DNA of 64,000 nucleotides from Curtobacterium sp. MCBA15_012 (lineage in GTDB: Bacteria > Actinomycetota > Actinomycetes > Actinomycetales > Microbacteriaceae): contig NZ_CP126267.1 in assembly GCF_001864935.2 (NCBI RefSeq), positions 2,046,001 through 2,110,000 on the forward strand. The letters are read 5' to 3'. This document shows positions 29,511 to 39,824 of this stretch, piece after piece. The notes below the pieces were generated by a model that ran no database searches, had not been told where the DNA came from, and worked only from the letters and a program-made list of their open reading frames with translations. The translations under genes were made by a program, and so were the position numbers. Within the stretch, counting starts at the first letter, position 1. Every line of letters begins with the position of its first letter.

Positions 29511-30158
29511 GTGAACGAGACGCCCGCGCCCCGACTCCTGTTCCTGTTCGACATGGACGAAGTCCTGGTCCACTACGACTGGCGGGTCCGCATGGCAGCC
29601 CTCGCCGAGCTCACCGGACACTCCTTCGAGGAGCTGCGTCGCCGCTGGTGGGACTGCGGCAACGAGGCCCGCGCCGAGGCCGGCCACTACCCCGACGCCG
29701 ACGCCTACCTGGCGGCCTTCGCCGAGGCGATGGGCTGCGACGTCCCGGAGGACGAGTGGGCACGGATCCGCGGTGCCGCGATGACCGAACTCCCCGAGCG
29801 GGTCGAGGCGGTCCGGATCGCCGCTGAGCACGGCCGCGTCGGCCTGCTCACGAACAACGGGCCGCTCGCCGGACGCTGGATCCCGCGCTGGGCGCCGTCG
29901 CTGCCGCCGCTGTTCGGTGAGCACCTGGACACGACGAGCGCGTTCGGCGCCCGGAAGCCCGACCGCGCCGTGTTCGAGCGGGCGCTGGCACACCACGGGG
30001 TGCCCGCCGAGCGCGCGTTCTTCGCCGACGACATGCCGGTCAACGTCGAGGCGGCTGCGAGCGTCGGCATCCACGCCGTGCTCGTCGAGGACCACACCGA
30101 CCTGCGCGAGGCCGTGCGCGCCTTCGTCGCCGCCCGCGAGCAGATCACGGTCGCCTGA
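29511..30158 (+). CDS. HAD-superfamily hydrolase
   Basis: This 215-residue protein has motif I FDMDEVLV (Asp nucleophile and +2 acid), motif II LLTNNG, motif III Lys in ARKPDR and motif IV FFADDMPVNV. It is a small soluble phosphatase or phosphohydrolase with a helical cap (about 20-85). The substrate is unknown. GTG at 29511 is preferred over an upstream ATG because the conserved core starts soon after and GGTGG sits just upstream. It is the only plus-strand gene inside the conserved argS-atp block and sits between prmC and tsaC, which are adjacent in mycobacteria. It therefore looks like a lineage-specific insertion. Confidence 0.85.
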   Translation: MNETPAPRLLFLFDMDEVLVHYDWRVRMAALAELTGHSFEELRRRWWDCGNEARAEAGHYPDADAYLAAFAEAMGCDVPEDEWARIRGAAMTELPERVEAVRIAAEHGRVGLLTNNGPLAGRWIPRWAPSLPPLFGEHLDTTSAFGARKPDRAVFERALAHHGVPAERAFFADDMPVNVEAAASVGIHAVLVEDHTDLREAVRAFVAAREQITVA

Positions 30159-30180
30159 CCCGCGGGGTCGCCCCGAGCAC

Positions 30181-30303
30181 CGGCCGGGAGGCGCAACACA
30201 CCTCGGCCGGTCGCGTCACGCGGACCGCGTGGTCACGGCCGGGAGGCGCGACACACCTCCGCCGGTCGGGTCACGCGGACCGCGTGGTCACGGCCGGGAG
30301 GCG
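30181..30303. repeat. 55-bp tandem repeat between HAD gene and prmC
   Basis: Two nearly identical 55-bp units (30181-30235 and 30236-30290) and a 13-base start of a third all begin CGGCCGGGAGGCGC. Each contains an internal inverted pair CCGGGAGG / CCTC.GCCGG and the segment GTCACGCGGACCGCGTGGT. It lies between convergent genes and may serve as terminator for both. The GGGAGGCGC core recurs elsewhere in the window. Confidence 0.85.
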
Positions 30304-30317
30304 CTGCTCGCCCCCGG

Positions 30318-31229
30318 CTAGCGGGTCGCCGTGGTCGTGCGGTCGCGACCGGTGAGGTCGACGTGCGTCTCCGGCGAGCGGAACCCGCGGCGCGCCAGCA
30401 CCTCGCGGACGCCGGCGCCCTGCTGCTCGGCGTGCTCGACGACCACCAGGCCGCCCGGCACGAGGAGCCGCCACGCCGTCTCGGTCAGCGCCCGGACGGC
30501 GTCGAGGCCGTCCGGGCCGCCGTACAACGCGAGGGCCGGGTCGTGGTCGCGGACCTCCGGATCGACCGGCACCATGTCGTCCGGGACGTACGGCGGGTTC
30601 GACACGACGACCGACACGGTGCCGTCGAGCTCGGGCAGCGCGTCGCCGAGGTCGCCCTCGACGAGCCGGACCGTCCCGCCGTGGGCCTCGATGTTCCGGC
30701 GGGTCCACGGCAGCGCCTCGGGTGAGCGTTCGACCGCGTACACGACGGCGTTCGGCACCTCGGTGTCCATCGCGATGGCGATCGCCCCGCTGCCGGACCC
30801 CAGGTCGACGGCGACCGGCTCGGCGACCGCGGTCGCCCGGAGCGCGTCGATGCCGAACTGCACGACGCCCTCGGTCTCCGGCCGCGGCACGAAGACGCCG
30901 GGGCCGACCGCCAGGGTCAGGGCGCGGAAGTGCGCCTCGCCCGTGATGTGCTGCAGCGGCTCGCGCGTGACCCGGCGTGCCACCGCGTGCCGGAAGCGCT
31001 CGACGTGCTCCCCCGCGATGGCGCCGCCGGTCAGTGCGCGCACCTGCACGGCCCCGCGCGAGGTCCCGGACGCCCAGGCGAGCAGCAGCTCGGCGTCGAC
31101 CCGTGCCGACGGCACGCCGTGCGCGACGAGCGCGGCGACCGCCTCGTCGAGCAGGCGGTCGGCCGCGAACGGGACGGACGTGGCGGGGGCGGGTCGCGCC
31201 TCCCGTCCGTCCTCCGTCGGTCCGGTCAC
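30318..31229 (-). CDS. prmC: Release-factor glutamine N5-methyltransferase
   Basis: This 303-residue protein has a helical N-terminal substrate-recognition part and a Rossmann methyltransferase with [13 protein letters not shown] near 145 and the catalytic [10 protein letters not shown] (NPPY) near 212. It methylates the GGQ glutamine of RF1 and RF2. The GTG start overlaps the prfA stop as GTGA, which ties it to its substrate. The first 15 residues contain GREARP encoded by a copy of the dispersed GGGAGGCGCG element, so the true conserved domain starts near residue 20. Confidence 0.95.
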   Translation of the reverse strand: MTGPTEDGREARPAPATSVPFAADRLLDEAVAALVAHGVPSARVDAELLLAWASGTSRGAVQVRALTGGAIAGEHVERFRHAVARRVTREPLQHITGEAHFRALTLAVGPGVFVPRPETEGVVQFGIDALRATAVAEPVAVDLGSGSGAIAIAMDTEVPNAVVYAVERSPEALPWTRRNIEAHGGTVRLVEGDLGDALPELDGTVSVVVSNPPYVPDDMVPVDPEVRDHDPALALYGGPDGLDAVRALTETAWRLLVPGGLVVVEHAEQQGAGVREVLARRGFRSPETHVDLTGRDRTTTATR

Positions 31230-32308
31230 GCGTCCTGGTCGCCGATGGCGGCCAGGCGGGCCTCCTCGTCCGCGCTGATGGCGGACTGGACCACGGGCTC
31301 CAGCGCACCGTTCATCACACGGTCCAGGTCGTACGCCTTGTACCCGGTGCGGTGGTCCGCGATGCGGTTCTCCGGGAAGTTGTACGTGCGGATGCGCTCC
31401 GAGCGGTCCATTCCCCGGATCTGCGACTTGCGCGCGTCCGACGCGATGGCGTCGAGCTCCTCCTGCTGGCGTGCGAGGATGCGCGCCCGCAGGACGCGCA
31501 TGCCGGCCTCGCGGTTCTGCAGCTGCGACTTCTCGTTCTGCATCGCGACCGTGATGCCCGTGGGCAGGTGCGTGATGCGGACCGCGGAGTCCGTCGTGTT
31601 CACGGACTGGCCGCCGGGACCGGAGGACCGGTAGACGTCGATCTTGAGGTCGTTCTGGTTGATCTGGACCTCCTCGGGCTCGTCAACCTCGGGGAACACC
31701 AGCACGCCGGTGGTCGACGTGTGGATGCGCCCCTGCGACTCGGTCGCCGGCACCCGCTGCACGCGGTGCACCCCGCCCTCGTACTTGAGGTGTGCCCAGA
31801 CGCCCTGCGACGGGTCCGTCGTGTTCGACTTGATCGCGACCTGGACGTCCTTGTAGCCGCCGAGGTCGGACTCGGTGCGCTCGAGGAGCTCGACCTTCCA
31901 GCCCTTCGTCTCCGCGTAGTGCGTGTACATGCGCAGCAGGTCCGCGGCGAACAGCGCCGACTCCTCGCCGCCCTCGCCGCCCTTGATCTCCATGATCACG
32001 TCGCGGCCGTCGTCGGGGTCGCGCGGGATGAGCAGCCGGCGCAGGCGCTCCTGCCGCTCGGCCAGCTGCTCCTCGAGCGAGGGGACCTCGTCCGCGAAGG
32101 CGTCGTCCTCACGGGCGAGCTCCCTGGCGGCGGCGAGGTCCTCCCCCGCCGCCTGCCAGGCCTCGTACGCGGCCTTGATCTGGTTGAGCTCGGCGTAGCG
32201 CCGGTTCACCTTCTTCGCGCGGGCTGCGTCGGCGTGGAGCGCGGGGTCCGACAGCTGCTGCGTCAGGTCCTCGTGTTCCGCCAGCAGCCCTGCCACCGAC
32301 TCGAACAC
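31226..32308 (-). CDS. prfA: Peptide chain release factor 1
   Basis: This 360-residue RF1 has the GGQ loop in [17 protein letters not shown] near residue 230 and the PxT anticodon-like tripeptide PAT in [10 protein letters not shown] near 185. It reads UAG and UAA stop codons. The full length matches the family. It starts three bases after the rho stop. The mycobacterial equivalent has rpmE between rho and prfA, which is absent here. Confidence 0.97.
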   Translation of the reverse strand: MFESVAGLLAEHEDLTQQLSDPALHADAARAKKVNRRYAELNQIKAAYEAWQAAGEDLAAARELAREDDAFADEVPSLEEQLAERQERLRRLLIPRDPDDGRDVIMEIKGGEGGEESALFAADLLRMYTHYAETKGWKVELLERTESDLGGYKDVQVAIKSNTTDPSQGVWAHLKYEGGVHRVQRVPATESQGRIHTSTTGVLVFPEVDEPEEVQINQNDLKIDVYRSSGPGGQSVNTTDSAVRITHLPTGITVAMQNEKSQLQNREAGMRVLRARILARQQEELDAIASDARKSQIRGMDRSERIRTYNFPENRIADHRTGYKAYDLDRVMNGALEPVVQSAISADEEARLAAIGDQDA

Positions 32309-32311
32309 CGG

Positions 32312-34621
32312 TTACTCCTGGTGGCCGTCGTGGCGCCCGCCGGTCGACGGGACCGACTTCTGCACCTGGACCAGGAACTCGACGTTCGACTGCGTCTCCT
32401 TGAGGTTGCGCAGCACGATCTCGAGCGCCTGCTGGGTGTCGAGGCCGGCGAGGGCCCGACGCAGCCGCCAGGTGATCGTGACCTCGTCGGCGGAGAGCAG
32501 CTGCTCCTCGCGACGGGTGCCCGAGGCGTTCACGTCGACGGCGGGGAAGATCCGCTTGTCTGCGAGGTGACGGTTGAGGCGGAGCTCCATGTTGCCGGTG
32601 CCCTTGAACTCCTCGAAGATCACCTCGTCCATCTTCGAACCGGTCTCGACGAGGGCGGTCGCGAGGATGGTGAGCGAGCCGCCGTCCTCGATGTTGCGCG
32701 CGGCGCCGAAGAAGCGCTTGGCCGGGTAGAGCGCGGCCGAGTCGACGCCACCGGAGAGCACGCGGCCCGACGGCGGGGTGGACAGGTTGTACGCGCGGCC
32801 CAGACGGGTGATCGAGTCGAGCAGGACGACCACGTCGTGGCCGAGCTCGACGAGACGCTTCGCACGCTCGATCGCCAGCTCGGCGACCGTGGTGTGGTCC
32901 TCGGCGGGACGGTCGAAGGTCGAGGCGATGACCTCGCCCTTCACCGTGCGCTGCATGTCGGTGACCTCTTCGGGCCGCTCGTCCACGAGCACGACCATGA
33001 GGTGCGCCTCGGGGTTGTTCTTGGCGATGGCGTTCGCGATCGCCTGGAGCACGACGGTCTTGCCGGCCTTCGGCGGCGACACGATGAGGCCGCGCTGGCC
33101 CTTGCCGATCGGCGACACGAGGTCGATGATCCGCGTCGACAGCTTCTGCGGCTCGGTCTCGAGGCGCAGACGCTCGTTCGGGTACAGCGGGGTGAGGTCC
33201 TGGAAGTCGACGCGCGCGGCGGCCTCGTCGGCGGTCTGACCGTTGACGGAGTCGACCTTGACGAGCGCGTTGTACTTCTGGCGGCTCTGCTGGTCGTCGT
33301 TCCGCGGCTGCTTGATCGAGCCGACGATCGCGTCGCCCTTGCGCAGGTGGTACTTCTTCACCTGGCCGAGGGAGACGTAGACGTCGCTCGGACCCGGCAG
33401 GTAGCCGGTCGTGCGGACGAACGCGTAGTTGTCGAGGACGTCGAGGATGCCCGCGATCGGGATCAGGACGTCGTCCTCGGTGACCTCGGGCTCGAAGTCG
33501 TCGTTCTGGGCGCCGCGGCCGCGCTTGCGGTCGCGCTGACGACGGCCGCGGCCGTTCTCCGCCTCGGCCTCGGCCTGCTGCTTCTGCTGCGCGGCCTGCT
33601 GCTGGCCGTTCTGCTGACCGTTCTGCTGCTGGCCGTTCTGCTGCTGGCCGTTCTGCTGCTGGCCGTTCTGCTTCTGCTGGGCGCGCTCGTCGGTCGACTT
33701 CTGCTCGTCCTGCTGCTTGCCGTTCTTCTGGCCGCCCTGCTGGCCGTTCTGCTGCTGACCGTTCTGCTGCTCGGTGCCCTGCTGCTCGCCGGCGTCACCG
33801 TTCTGCCCGCGACCGCGACCACGACCACGGCTGCGACGCCCGCGGCGCGAGCCGCCGTCCTGGTCGCCCTGGGACTGGTCGTCCTGACTCGACTGGCCCT
33901 GACCGGACTGGCCCTGACCCGAGTGGCCCTGGTCGGACTGCTCGGTGGTGTCGGCGTCGGCGACGACGTCGGCGGCCGCAGCACGTGCCTCCTGGCCGGC
34001 GTCCTGCTGGACGTCGTCGCGCTGCGCGGCGTCCTGGCGGCCGGCGCGGTTCCCGCGCCCACGGCGCTGCCCGGACTGGGCGGCTTCCTGGGCGTCCTTC
34101 TCGGCGCGGACCTGGTCGAGCCCGGCGAGGAGGTCCTCGGTGCCGGTGTGACCGTGGTTGGTGTGCTCCGCTGCCGAGGTCGGCGCGGCGGTGACGGTGC
34201 CACCGGAGGTGACGCGGCGCGAGCGGCGGCCACGCGGGCCACCCTGCTCGGGCGCGGCCTGCTCGGTGGCGGCCTGCTCGGTGGCGGCCTGCTCCGGGGC
34301 GGACTGCTGCGCGGCGGGCTGCTCGGGGGCGACCTGCTCGGGCGCGGCCTGCTGGGCGACCGGCTGCTCGGGAGCCTGCTGCGCGGCGGGCTGCTCGGTG
34401 GCCGGCTCGTCGGCGACGGGCAGCTCGACCGGTGCCGCAGCGGCGGCCTGCTCGGCGTCGACCGGGCGCTTGTCCTCGATCGAGGCGATGAGGTCGCCCT
34501 TGCGGAGCTTGGAGAGCCCGGTGATGCCGAGCGAGGAAGCGATCCGCTGGAGCTCCGGGAGTCGGAGGGCGCGCAGGTCGCTGGGGATCTCCACCGGGGT
34601 GGAGTCGTTGACGTTCGTCAA
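32312..34621 (-). CDS. rho: Transcription termination factor Rho with long Q/N-rich insertion
   Basis: This 769-residue protein is much longer than E. coli Rho (419). The N-terminal SAP-like helix bundle covers residues 15-50. A disordered insert follows (about 55-385), first Ala/Glu/Pro/Gln repeats, then Gly/Arg/Gln, then many QNGQQ units at about 272-355, and an [13 protein letters not shown] basic patch. The OB-fold and motor are normal: Walker A PPKAGKT near 518, Walker [11 protein letters not shown] and the Q/R loops. It starts with TTG at 34621 behind AAGGAAA. Actinobacterial Rho proteins commonly carry such RNA-binding inserts. The Q/N content here is striking. Confidence 0.97.
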   Translation of the reverse strand: MTNVNDSTPVEIPSDLRALRLPELQRIASSLGITGLSKLRKGDLIASIEDKRPVDAEQAAAAAPVELPVADEPATEQPAAQQAPEQPVAQQAAPEQVAPEQPAAQQSAPEQAATEQAATEQAAPEQGGPRGRRSRRVTSGGTVTAAPTSAAEHTNHGHTGTEDLLAGLDQVRAEKDAQEAAQSGQRRGRGNRAGRQDAAQRDDVQQDAGQEARAAAADVVADADTTEQSDQGHSGQGQSGQGQSSQDDQSQGDQDGGSRRGRRSRGRGRGRGQNGDAGEQQGTEQQNGQQQNGQQGGQKNGKQQDEQKSTDERAQQKQNGQQQNGQQQNGQQQNGQQNGQQQAAQQKQQAEAEAENGRGRRQRDRKRGRGAQNDDFEPEVTEDDVLIPIAGILDVLDNYAFVRTTGYLPGPSDVYVSLGQVKKYHLRKGDAIVGSIKQPRNDDQQSRQKYNALVKVDSVNGQTADEAAARVDFQDLTPLYPNERLRLETEPQKLSTRIIDLVSPIGKGQRGLIVSPPKAGKTVVLQAIANAIAKNNPEAHLMVVLVDERPEEVTDMQRTVKGEVIASTFDRPAEDHTTVAELAIERAKRLVELGHDVVVLLDSITRLGRAYNLSTPPSGRVLSGGVDSAALYPAKRFFGAARNIEDGGSLTILATALVETGSKMDEVIFEEFKGTGNMELRLNRHLADKRIFPAVDVNASGTRREEQLLSADEVTITWRLRRALAGLDTQQALEIVLRNLKETQSNVEFLVQVQKSVPSTGGRHDGHQE

Positions 34622-34692
34622 GGTGGGTGTTTCCTTTCGAACCGCAGAACGCGGAGAGTTTCCACCGTCCCGGCGCGCACAGGTTGGGCGTC

Positions 34693-34714
34693 GACCGTCG
34701 TTCAGACGACGGTC
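34693..34714. promoter_or_regulatory. Hairpin in the rho leader
   Basis: GACCGTCG and CGACGGTC form a perfect 8-bp stem with a six-base loop, about 75 bases upstream of the rho start and 90 bases past thrB. It may end the thrB message or control rho, which is often self-regulated. The sequence does not decide which. Confidence 0.4.
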
Positions 34715-34801
34715 CGGGATTCGGTGATCAGGAAGAGAATGCCCCCGCGCACCAGACCCTGCGCTGGCGGAGAGGGGTCCTGGTGAGGAGCGTCCTGACG
34801 C

Positions 34802-35812
34802 CTACGCGGGATCGGCTTCGAGCGCCGAGTGCGGCACCACTGTAGCACCACCGAGGTCGACGGCCAGCATGAGCGCCCGCCAGTCGGACTCCGCGTGTCG
34901 CGCCACGAGGTCGGCTGCCGTGAGGCGCTGCGACGGGTCGCTGCCGAGCACGAGCAGGCTCGGCCCGGCGCCCGACACGACGGCCGCGAGTCCGTGCTGC
35001 CGGAGCAGGCCGATGAGCGCGTCGGTCTCGGGCATCGCGCTCGCCCGGTACGACTGGTGCAGGCGGTCCTCGGTCGCGGCGAGCAGGAGCTCCGGGCTCT
35101 GGATGAGCGCCGCCACGAGCAGTGCCGAGCGGGACACGTTGAACGCGGCGTCCTCGTGGGGCACGCTCGCGGGCTGCAGCGACCGCGCGAGCTTGGTGGA
35201 GAGCGTCGACGTCGGCACGAACACCACGGGCGAGACGCCGCGGTGCACGAGCAGCCGCTTGTGGGCCGGTCCGTCCGGGGTCATCCACGCGATGGTCAGG
35301 CCGCCGAACAGTGCCGGGGCCACGTTGTCCGGGTGCCCCTCCATCTCGGTGGCCAGGGCGAGGAGCGTCGCGGCGTCGAGGTCGACGATGCCCTCGAGGA
35401 GTCCCCTCGCGGCCATCAGCCCGGCGACGATCGCCGCCGCCGAGGACCCCATGCCGCGGCCGTGCGCGATCGCGTTGACCGCGTGCAGCTCGAGGCCGGG
35501 TTGCTCGACCCCGGCGTGCGCGAGGCCGCGGCGGACCGCCTGCACGACGAGGTTCGTGTCGTCGGAGGCCACCTCGCCGGCGCCGACGCCCTCGACCGTC
35601 ACGGTCGCGCCGGGCTCCGGACGGACGCGCACGACGACCTCGTCGTACAGCGCCAGGGCGAGCCCGAGCGAGTCGAAGCCCGGCCCGAGGTTCGCCGACG
35701 TGGCCGGCACGCGCACGCGGACCGCCCGTCCGGCCGGTACAGCACCGCGGGCGGGTGCGGCGGTGTGGGCGGTCGTGGCCTCCCCCGGTCCGGACGAGCG
35801 GTCGATGCTCAC
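34802..35812 (-). CDS. thrB: Homoserine kinase
   Basis: This 336-residue GHMP kinase has [21 protein letters not shown] near the start, the nucleotide loop [15 protein letters not shown] near 127 and a C-terminal [13 protein letters not shown]. It phosphorylates homoserine for threonine synthesis. The GTG at 35812 overlaps the thrC stop as GTGA. The first 25 residues are a variable extension. The gene is last in the hom-thrC-thrB group. Confidence 0.96.
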   Translation of the reverse strand: MSIDRSSGPGEATTAHTAAPARGAVPAGRAVRVRVPATSANLGPGFDSLGLALALYDEVVVRVRPEPGATVTVEGVGAGEVASDDTNLVVQAVRRGLAHAGVEQPGLELHAVNAIAHGRGMGSSAAAIVAGLMAARGLLEGIVDLDAATLLALATEMEGHPDNVAPALFGGLTIAWMTPDGPAHKRLLVHRGVSPVVFVPTSTLSTKLARSLQPASVPHEDAAFNVSRSALLVAALIQSPELLLAATEDRLHQSYRASAMPETDALIGLLRQHGLAAVVSGAGPSLLVLGSDPSQRLTAADLVARHAESDWRALMLAVDLGGATVVPHSALEADPA

Positions 35813-36888
35813 GCGGGGCCGACCAGTCCGAGCACCTCGGCGACCGACTTCGTGTCCACCGGCACGCTCGTCGGGGTGACCTCGCCGCCGTCCGGGCTGC
35901 GGAGCGCCCACTGCGGGTCCTTCAGGCCGTGGCCGGTCACCGTGATGACGACCGTCGCGCCCTGCGGCACGACACCGGCGTCGGCGCGCTCGAGCAGGCC
36001 GGCGACGCCGATCGCGGACGCGGGCTCGACGAACACGCCGACCTCGGCGGACAGGATGCGGTGCGCCGCGAGGATGCCCTCGTCGGTGATCGCACCGAAG
36101 TACCCGTCGGTCTCGTCGCGTGCCTCGAGGGCGAACTGCCACGACGCGGGGTTGCCGATGCGGATGGCCGAGGCGATGGTGTCCGGCTGGCGGACGACCT
36201 CGCCGCGCACGATCGGCGCGGAACCGGCGGCCTGGAACCCGAACATGCGGGGCATCTTGGTCGAGCGACCGGCCGCGACGTCCTCGCGGTAGCCGCGGGA
36301 GTACGCCGTGTAGTTGCCCGCGTTGCCGACCGGCAGGAAGTGGAAGTCCGGCGCGTCGCCGAGCACGTCGACGACCTCGAAGGCCGCGGTCTTCTGGCCC
36401 TCGATGCGGTCGTTGTTCACCGAGTTGACCAGGTGCACCGGGTAGTTCGCGGCGAGGTCGCGCGCGATGTCGAGGCAGTCGTCGAAGTTGCCCTGCACCT
36501 GGAGCAGCTGCGCGTCGTGCGCGACGGCCTGGCTGAGCTTGCCCATCGCGATCTTGCCCTCGGGCACGAGCACCGCCGCGGTGATGCCGGCGTGCGTGGC
36601 GTACGCGGCGGCCGATGCGCTCGTGTTGCCGGTCGAGGCGCAGATGACGGCCTTCGCGCCGTGCTCGACGGCCTTCGAGATCGCCATCGTCATGCCGCGG
36701 TCCTTGAAGGAGCCGGTCGGGTTCATCCCCTCGAACTTGACGTACACGTCGGCGCCGGTCCGCTCGGACAGCCGTCGCGCCGGGATGAGCGGGGTGCCGC
36801 CCTCGCCGAGGGTGACGACCGGCGTCGCCTCGGTGACGTCGAGACGGTCGGCGTACTCGCGCAGGACTCCCTGCCACTGGTGGGCCAT
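35809..36888 (-). CDS. thrC: Threonine synthase
   Basis: This 359-residue PLP fold-type II enzyme has the Schiff-base lysine in [14 protein letters not shown] near residue 60 and [16 protein letters not shown] near 88. The phosphate-binding loop is [11 protein letters not shown]. It makes threonine from phosphohomoserine. Its length fits the actinobacterial short class. An AGGAG lies before the ATG. It follows hom by 81 bases and overlaps thrB. Confidence 0.97.
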   Translation of the reverse strand: MAHQWQGVLREYADRLDVTEATPVVTLGEGGTPLIPARRLSERTGADVYVKFEGMNPTGSFKDRGMTMAISKAVEHGAKAVICASTGNTSASAAAYATHAGITAAVLVPEGKIAMGKLSQAVAHDAQLLQVQGNFDDCLDIARDLAANYPVHLVNSVNNDRIEGQKTAAFEVVDVLGDAPDFHFLPVGNAGNYTAYSRGYREDVAAGRSTKMPRMFGFQAAGSAPIVRGEVVRQPDTIASAIRIGNPASWQFALEARDETDGYFGAITDEGILAAHRILSAEVGVFVEPASAIGVAGLLERADAGVVPQGATVVITVTGHGLKDPQWALRSPDGGEVTPTSVPVDTKSVAEVLGLVGPA

Positions 36889-36969
36889 CAGGCTCTCCTT
36901 GTTCGGTGTGTTGCAGTTCGGGGGTTCGGGGGTCCGACGTCGACGACGGCGGACCGGGTCGTCCGTGGG

Positions 36970-38289
36970 CTAGGCGCCGACGACGCGCAGCACGCTCGTC
37001 ACCTCGACGACGACGTCCTCGCCGCGGAGGGCCCGGACGGTCGCGGCCAAGGCGGACTCACGGGCGAGGTGGGTGCCGATCACGAGGTTCGCGGTGCCGG
37101 CCGAACCGTCGCCCGGGTCGGTCGCCGCGGTCTGCTCGACGGTCTCGACGCTCACGCCGTGGTCGGCGAGGACGCCGGCGACCGTGGACAGCACGCCGGG
37201 GGCGTCCGCCACGTGCAGCGTGATCTGGTAGCGGGTGCTCACCGAACCGATCGGGAACACCGGCAGCGCGGACTGCGTCGACTCCGCCACGCCGGGACCG
37301 CCGATGACGTGCCGTCGCGCCGCGGAGACGAGGTCCCCGAGCACGGCCGACGCGGTCTCGACCCCGCCGGCACCGGCACCGTAGAACATGAGGTCGCCAG
37401 CGGCCTCGGCCTCGACGAACACCGCGTTCTTCGCACCGTGCACGCTCGCGAGCGGGTGCGCCTCGGGCACGAGGGCCGGGTAGACGCGTGCGCTGACGCC
37501 CTCGACGCCGTTCTCGTCGGTCAGACGCTCGGCGGTCGCCAGGATCTTCACGACGTAGCCGGCCTTGCGCGCCGCGCGGACCTGCTCGATCGTGACCGAG
37601 GTGATGCCCTCGCGGTGCACGGCGGCGAGGGGCACCGAGGTGTGGAACGCGAGCGAGGCCAGGATCGCGGCCTTCTGCGCGGCGTCGTAGCCCTCGACGT
37701 CGGCCGTCGGGTCGGCCTCGGCGTACCCGAGCGCGGTCGCGGTCGCGAGGGCGTCCTCGAACGTCGATCCCTCGCGGTCCATGAGGTCGAGGATGAAGTT
37801 CGTCGTGCCGTTGACGATGCCCATGATCCGCTCGATGCGGTCACCGGCGAGGGAGTCGTGCAGCGGACGGATGATCGGGATCGCCCCGGCCACGGCGGCC
37901 TCGTAGTACAGCTGGGCGCCGACCTGCTCCGCAGCCGCGAACAGCTCCGGGCCGTGCGTCGCGAGCAGCGCCTTGTTGCCCGTGACGACGTCCGCGCCCG
38001 ATTGCAGCGCCTGCAGGACGAGGGAACGCGCGGGCTCGATGCCGCCGATGAGCTCGACGACGATGTCGGCTCCGAGGATGAGCGACTCCGCGTCCGTCGT
38101 GTACAGCTCCGCCGGCAGCTCGACGTCGCGCGTGGCGTCGACGTCGCGGACGGCGATCCCGACGAGCTCGAGGCCGGCGCCGGCACGGGATGCCAGTTCG
38201 TCGCCGTGCTCGAGGAGCAGCCGGGCCACCTGGGAGCCGACCGAGCCGGCTCCGAGCAGCGCGACGCGGACGTTGCGGTATTCGATCAT
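36970..38289 (-). CDS. hom: Homoserine dehydrogenase with ACT domain
   Basis: This 439-residue protein has the NAD(P) site LLGAGSVGSQV, catalytic-domain blocks VVTGNKALLATHG, GIVNGTTNFIL and GYAEADPTADVEGYDAAQK, and a C-terminal ACT domain (about 355-439, TRYQITLHVADAPGVLSTVAGVL) for threonine feedback. The ATG at 38289 (MIEYRNVRVALLG) is chosen over the longer open frame, which overlaps lysA out of frame. It feeds thrC and thrB downstream. No aspartokinase is fused. Confidence 0.97.
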   Translation of the reverse strand: MIEYRNVRVALLGAGSVGSQVARLLLEHGDELASRAGAGLELVGIAVRDVDATRDVELPAELYTTDAESLILGADIVVELIGGIEPARSLVLQALQSGADVVTGNKALLATHGPELFAAAEQVGAQLYYEAAVAGAIPIIRPLHDSLAGDRIERIMGIVNGTTNFILDLMDREGSTFEDALATATALGYAEADPTADVEGYDAAQKAAILASLAFHTSVPLAAVHREGITSVTIEQVRAARKAGYVVKILATAERLTDENGVEGVSARVYPALVPEAHPLASVHGAKNAVFVEAEAAGDLMFYGAGAGGVETASAVLGDLVSAARRHVIGGPGVAESTQSALPVFPIGSVSTRYQITLHVADAPGVLSTVAGVLADHGVSVETVEQTAATDPGDGSAGTANLVIGTHLARESALAATVRALRGEDVVVEVTSVLRVVGA

Positions 38290-38332
38290 CTGGTGCGCAT
38301 TCCTGTCGGGTCGGGGATCTTCCCGGGGGGTG

Positions 38333-39742
38333 TCAGCGGCCGGGGCCGACGACGACCCCCGTGTCGCGGGCGAGCAGGTCGTCGATCGACTCGCCCCGCA
38401 CGAGGATACGGGCTGCGCCGTCCGCCACCGCGACGACCGGCGGGCGGCCGACGTGGTTGTAGTTGCTCGCGAGCGACCAGCAGTAGGCACCGGTCGCGGC
38501 GACCGCGAGGAGGTCCCCGCGCCGCACGTCGCCGGGCAGGTACTCGTCGTTCACCACGACGTCGCCGGACTCGCAGTGCTTGCCGACGACCCGGGTGAGC
38601 ACCGCGGGGACGTCCGAGCTGCGCACGAGCCGGGCCGTGTAGTCCGCCCCGTACAGCGCCGGTCGGACGTTGTCGCTCATGCCGCCGTCGACCGACACGT
38701 ACGTCCGGGTGGCCGCGGTGCCGTGCTCGTCCTCGAGCACGACCGGCTTGATCGTCCCGACGCGGTAGAGCGTGAGACCGGCCGGTCCGACGATGTACCG
38801 ACCGGGCTCGACCGCGACCTCGGGCACCGGGATGTCCCGTTCGGCGCATGCCTCGGCCACGATCGTCGCCAGGGCCTCCGCGACGTCCTCGGGGTCGAAG
38901 GCGCTGTCCGCCTCGGTGTAGTCGATGCCCCAGCCGCCGCCGAGGTTCAGCTCGGGGACGGGTCCGGTCGCGACGAGCTCGGCGTGCACGTCCATCAGGC
39001 GACGGGCGGCCTCGCGGAACCCGGACTCCTCGAAGATCTGCGAGCCGATGTGCGAGTGCAGCCCGACGAACGCGAGCGACGGCTCCGCACGGACGGCCTC
39101 GGCCGCGGCGACCGCCTCGGTCAGCGGGATGCCGAACTTCTGGTCCTCGCGCGCGGTCGCGAGGTAGTCGTGCGTCGACGCGTGCACGCCGCTGTTGATC
39201 CGGATGCGCACGCGCTGGACCGTCCCGGCCGCGGTGGCGGCACGCGCGACGCGGCCGATCTCCTCGTGGCTGTCGAGCACGATCGTGCCGAGGCCGAGCT
39301 CGACCGCCCGGGCGATCTCGGCGTCGGACTTGTCGTTGCCGTGCAGGCCCATGCGCGCCGGGTCGACCCCGGCGGCGAGCCCGACCGCCATCTCGCCCGC
39401 GGAGCAGACGTCGAGCCGGAGGTCCGCCTCGGCCATCCACGCCGCGACCTGCGTCGTGAGGAAGGCCTTCGCGGCGTAGTACACGTGGGCGCGGGTGCCG
39501 ATCCGGGCGAACGCGTCGGTGAACGCCGTGCGGACCCGGGCGGCGCGGGACTGCACGTCACGCTCGTCCACCACGTACAGCGGGGACCCGTACTGCGCGA
39601 CGAGGTCGGCGGCGGCCACGCCGCCCACGGCCAGCTCGCCGTCGTCGGTCCGCGTCGCCGACGCGGGCCAGATCCGCGCGGTCAGCGCGGAGGCGTCCTC
39701 GGGGAACCGCAGCCGCGGCGGGGCCAGTGGGTTCTCGCTCAC
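38333..39742 (-). CDS. lysA: Diaminopimelate decarboxylase
   Basis: This 469-residue alanine-racemase-fold PLP enzyme has the Schiff-base lysine in VYYAAKAF near residue 85, HSHIGSQI near 235, and ELNLGGGWGIDYT near 265. The catalytic EACxERD region and the DGGMSDNVRPALYGADY block lie near 365. It makes lysine from meso-diaminopimelate. The start ATG is at 39742. It heads the lysA-hom-thrC-thrB set in the same order as mycobacteria. Confidence 0.97.
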   Translation of the reverse strand: MSENPLAPPRLRFPEDASALTARIWPASATRTDDGELAVGGVAAADLVAQYGSPLYVVDERDVQSRAARVRTAFTDAFARIGTRAHVYYAAKAFLTTQVAAWMAEADLRLDVCSAGEMAVGLAAGVDPARMGLHGNDKSDAEIARAVELGLGTIVLDSHEEIGRVARAATAAGTVQRVRIRINSGVHASTHDYLATAREDQKFGIPLTEAVAAAEAVRAEPSLAFVGLHSHIGSQIFEESGFREAARRLMDVHAELVATGPVPELNLGGGWGIDYTEADSAFDPEDVAEALATIVAEACAERDIPVPEVAVEPGRYIVGPAGLTLYRVGTIKPVVLEDEHGTAATRTYVSVDGGMSDNVRPALYGADYTARLVRSSDVPAVLTRVVGKHCESGDVVVNDEYLPGDVRRGDLLAVAATGAYCWSLASNYNHVGRPPVVAVADGAARILVRGESIDDLLARDTGVVVGPGR

Positions 39743-39824
39743 GGGACCCGATCCTAGCGAGGCGGGGCGCGCCTCCCGTCCGGTGTTACGCCACCGTCCG
39801 CGCCACGCGACCCCGCGGGGCGGG

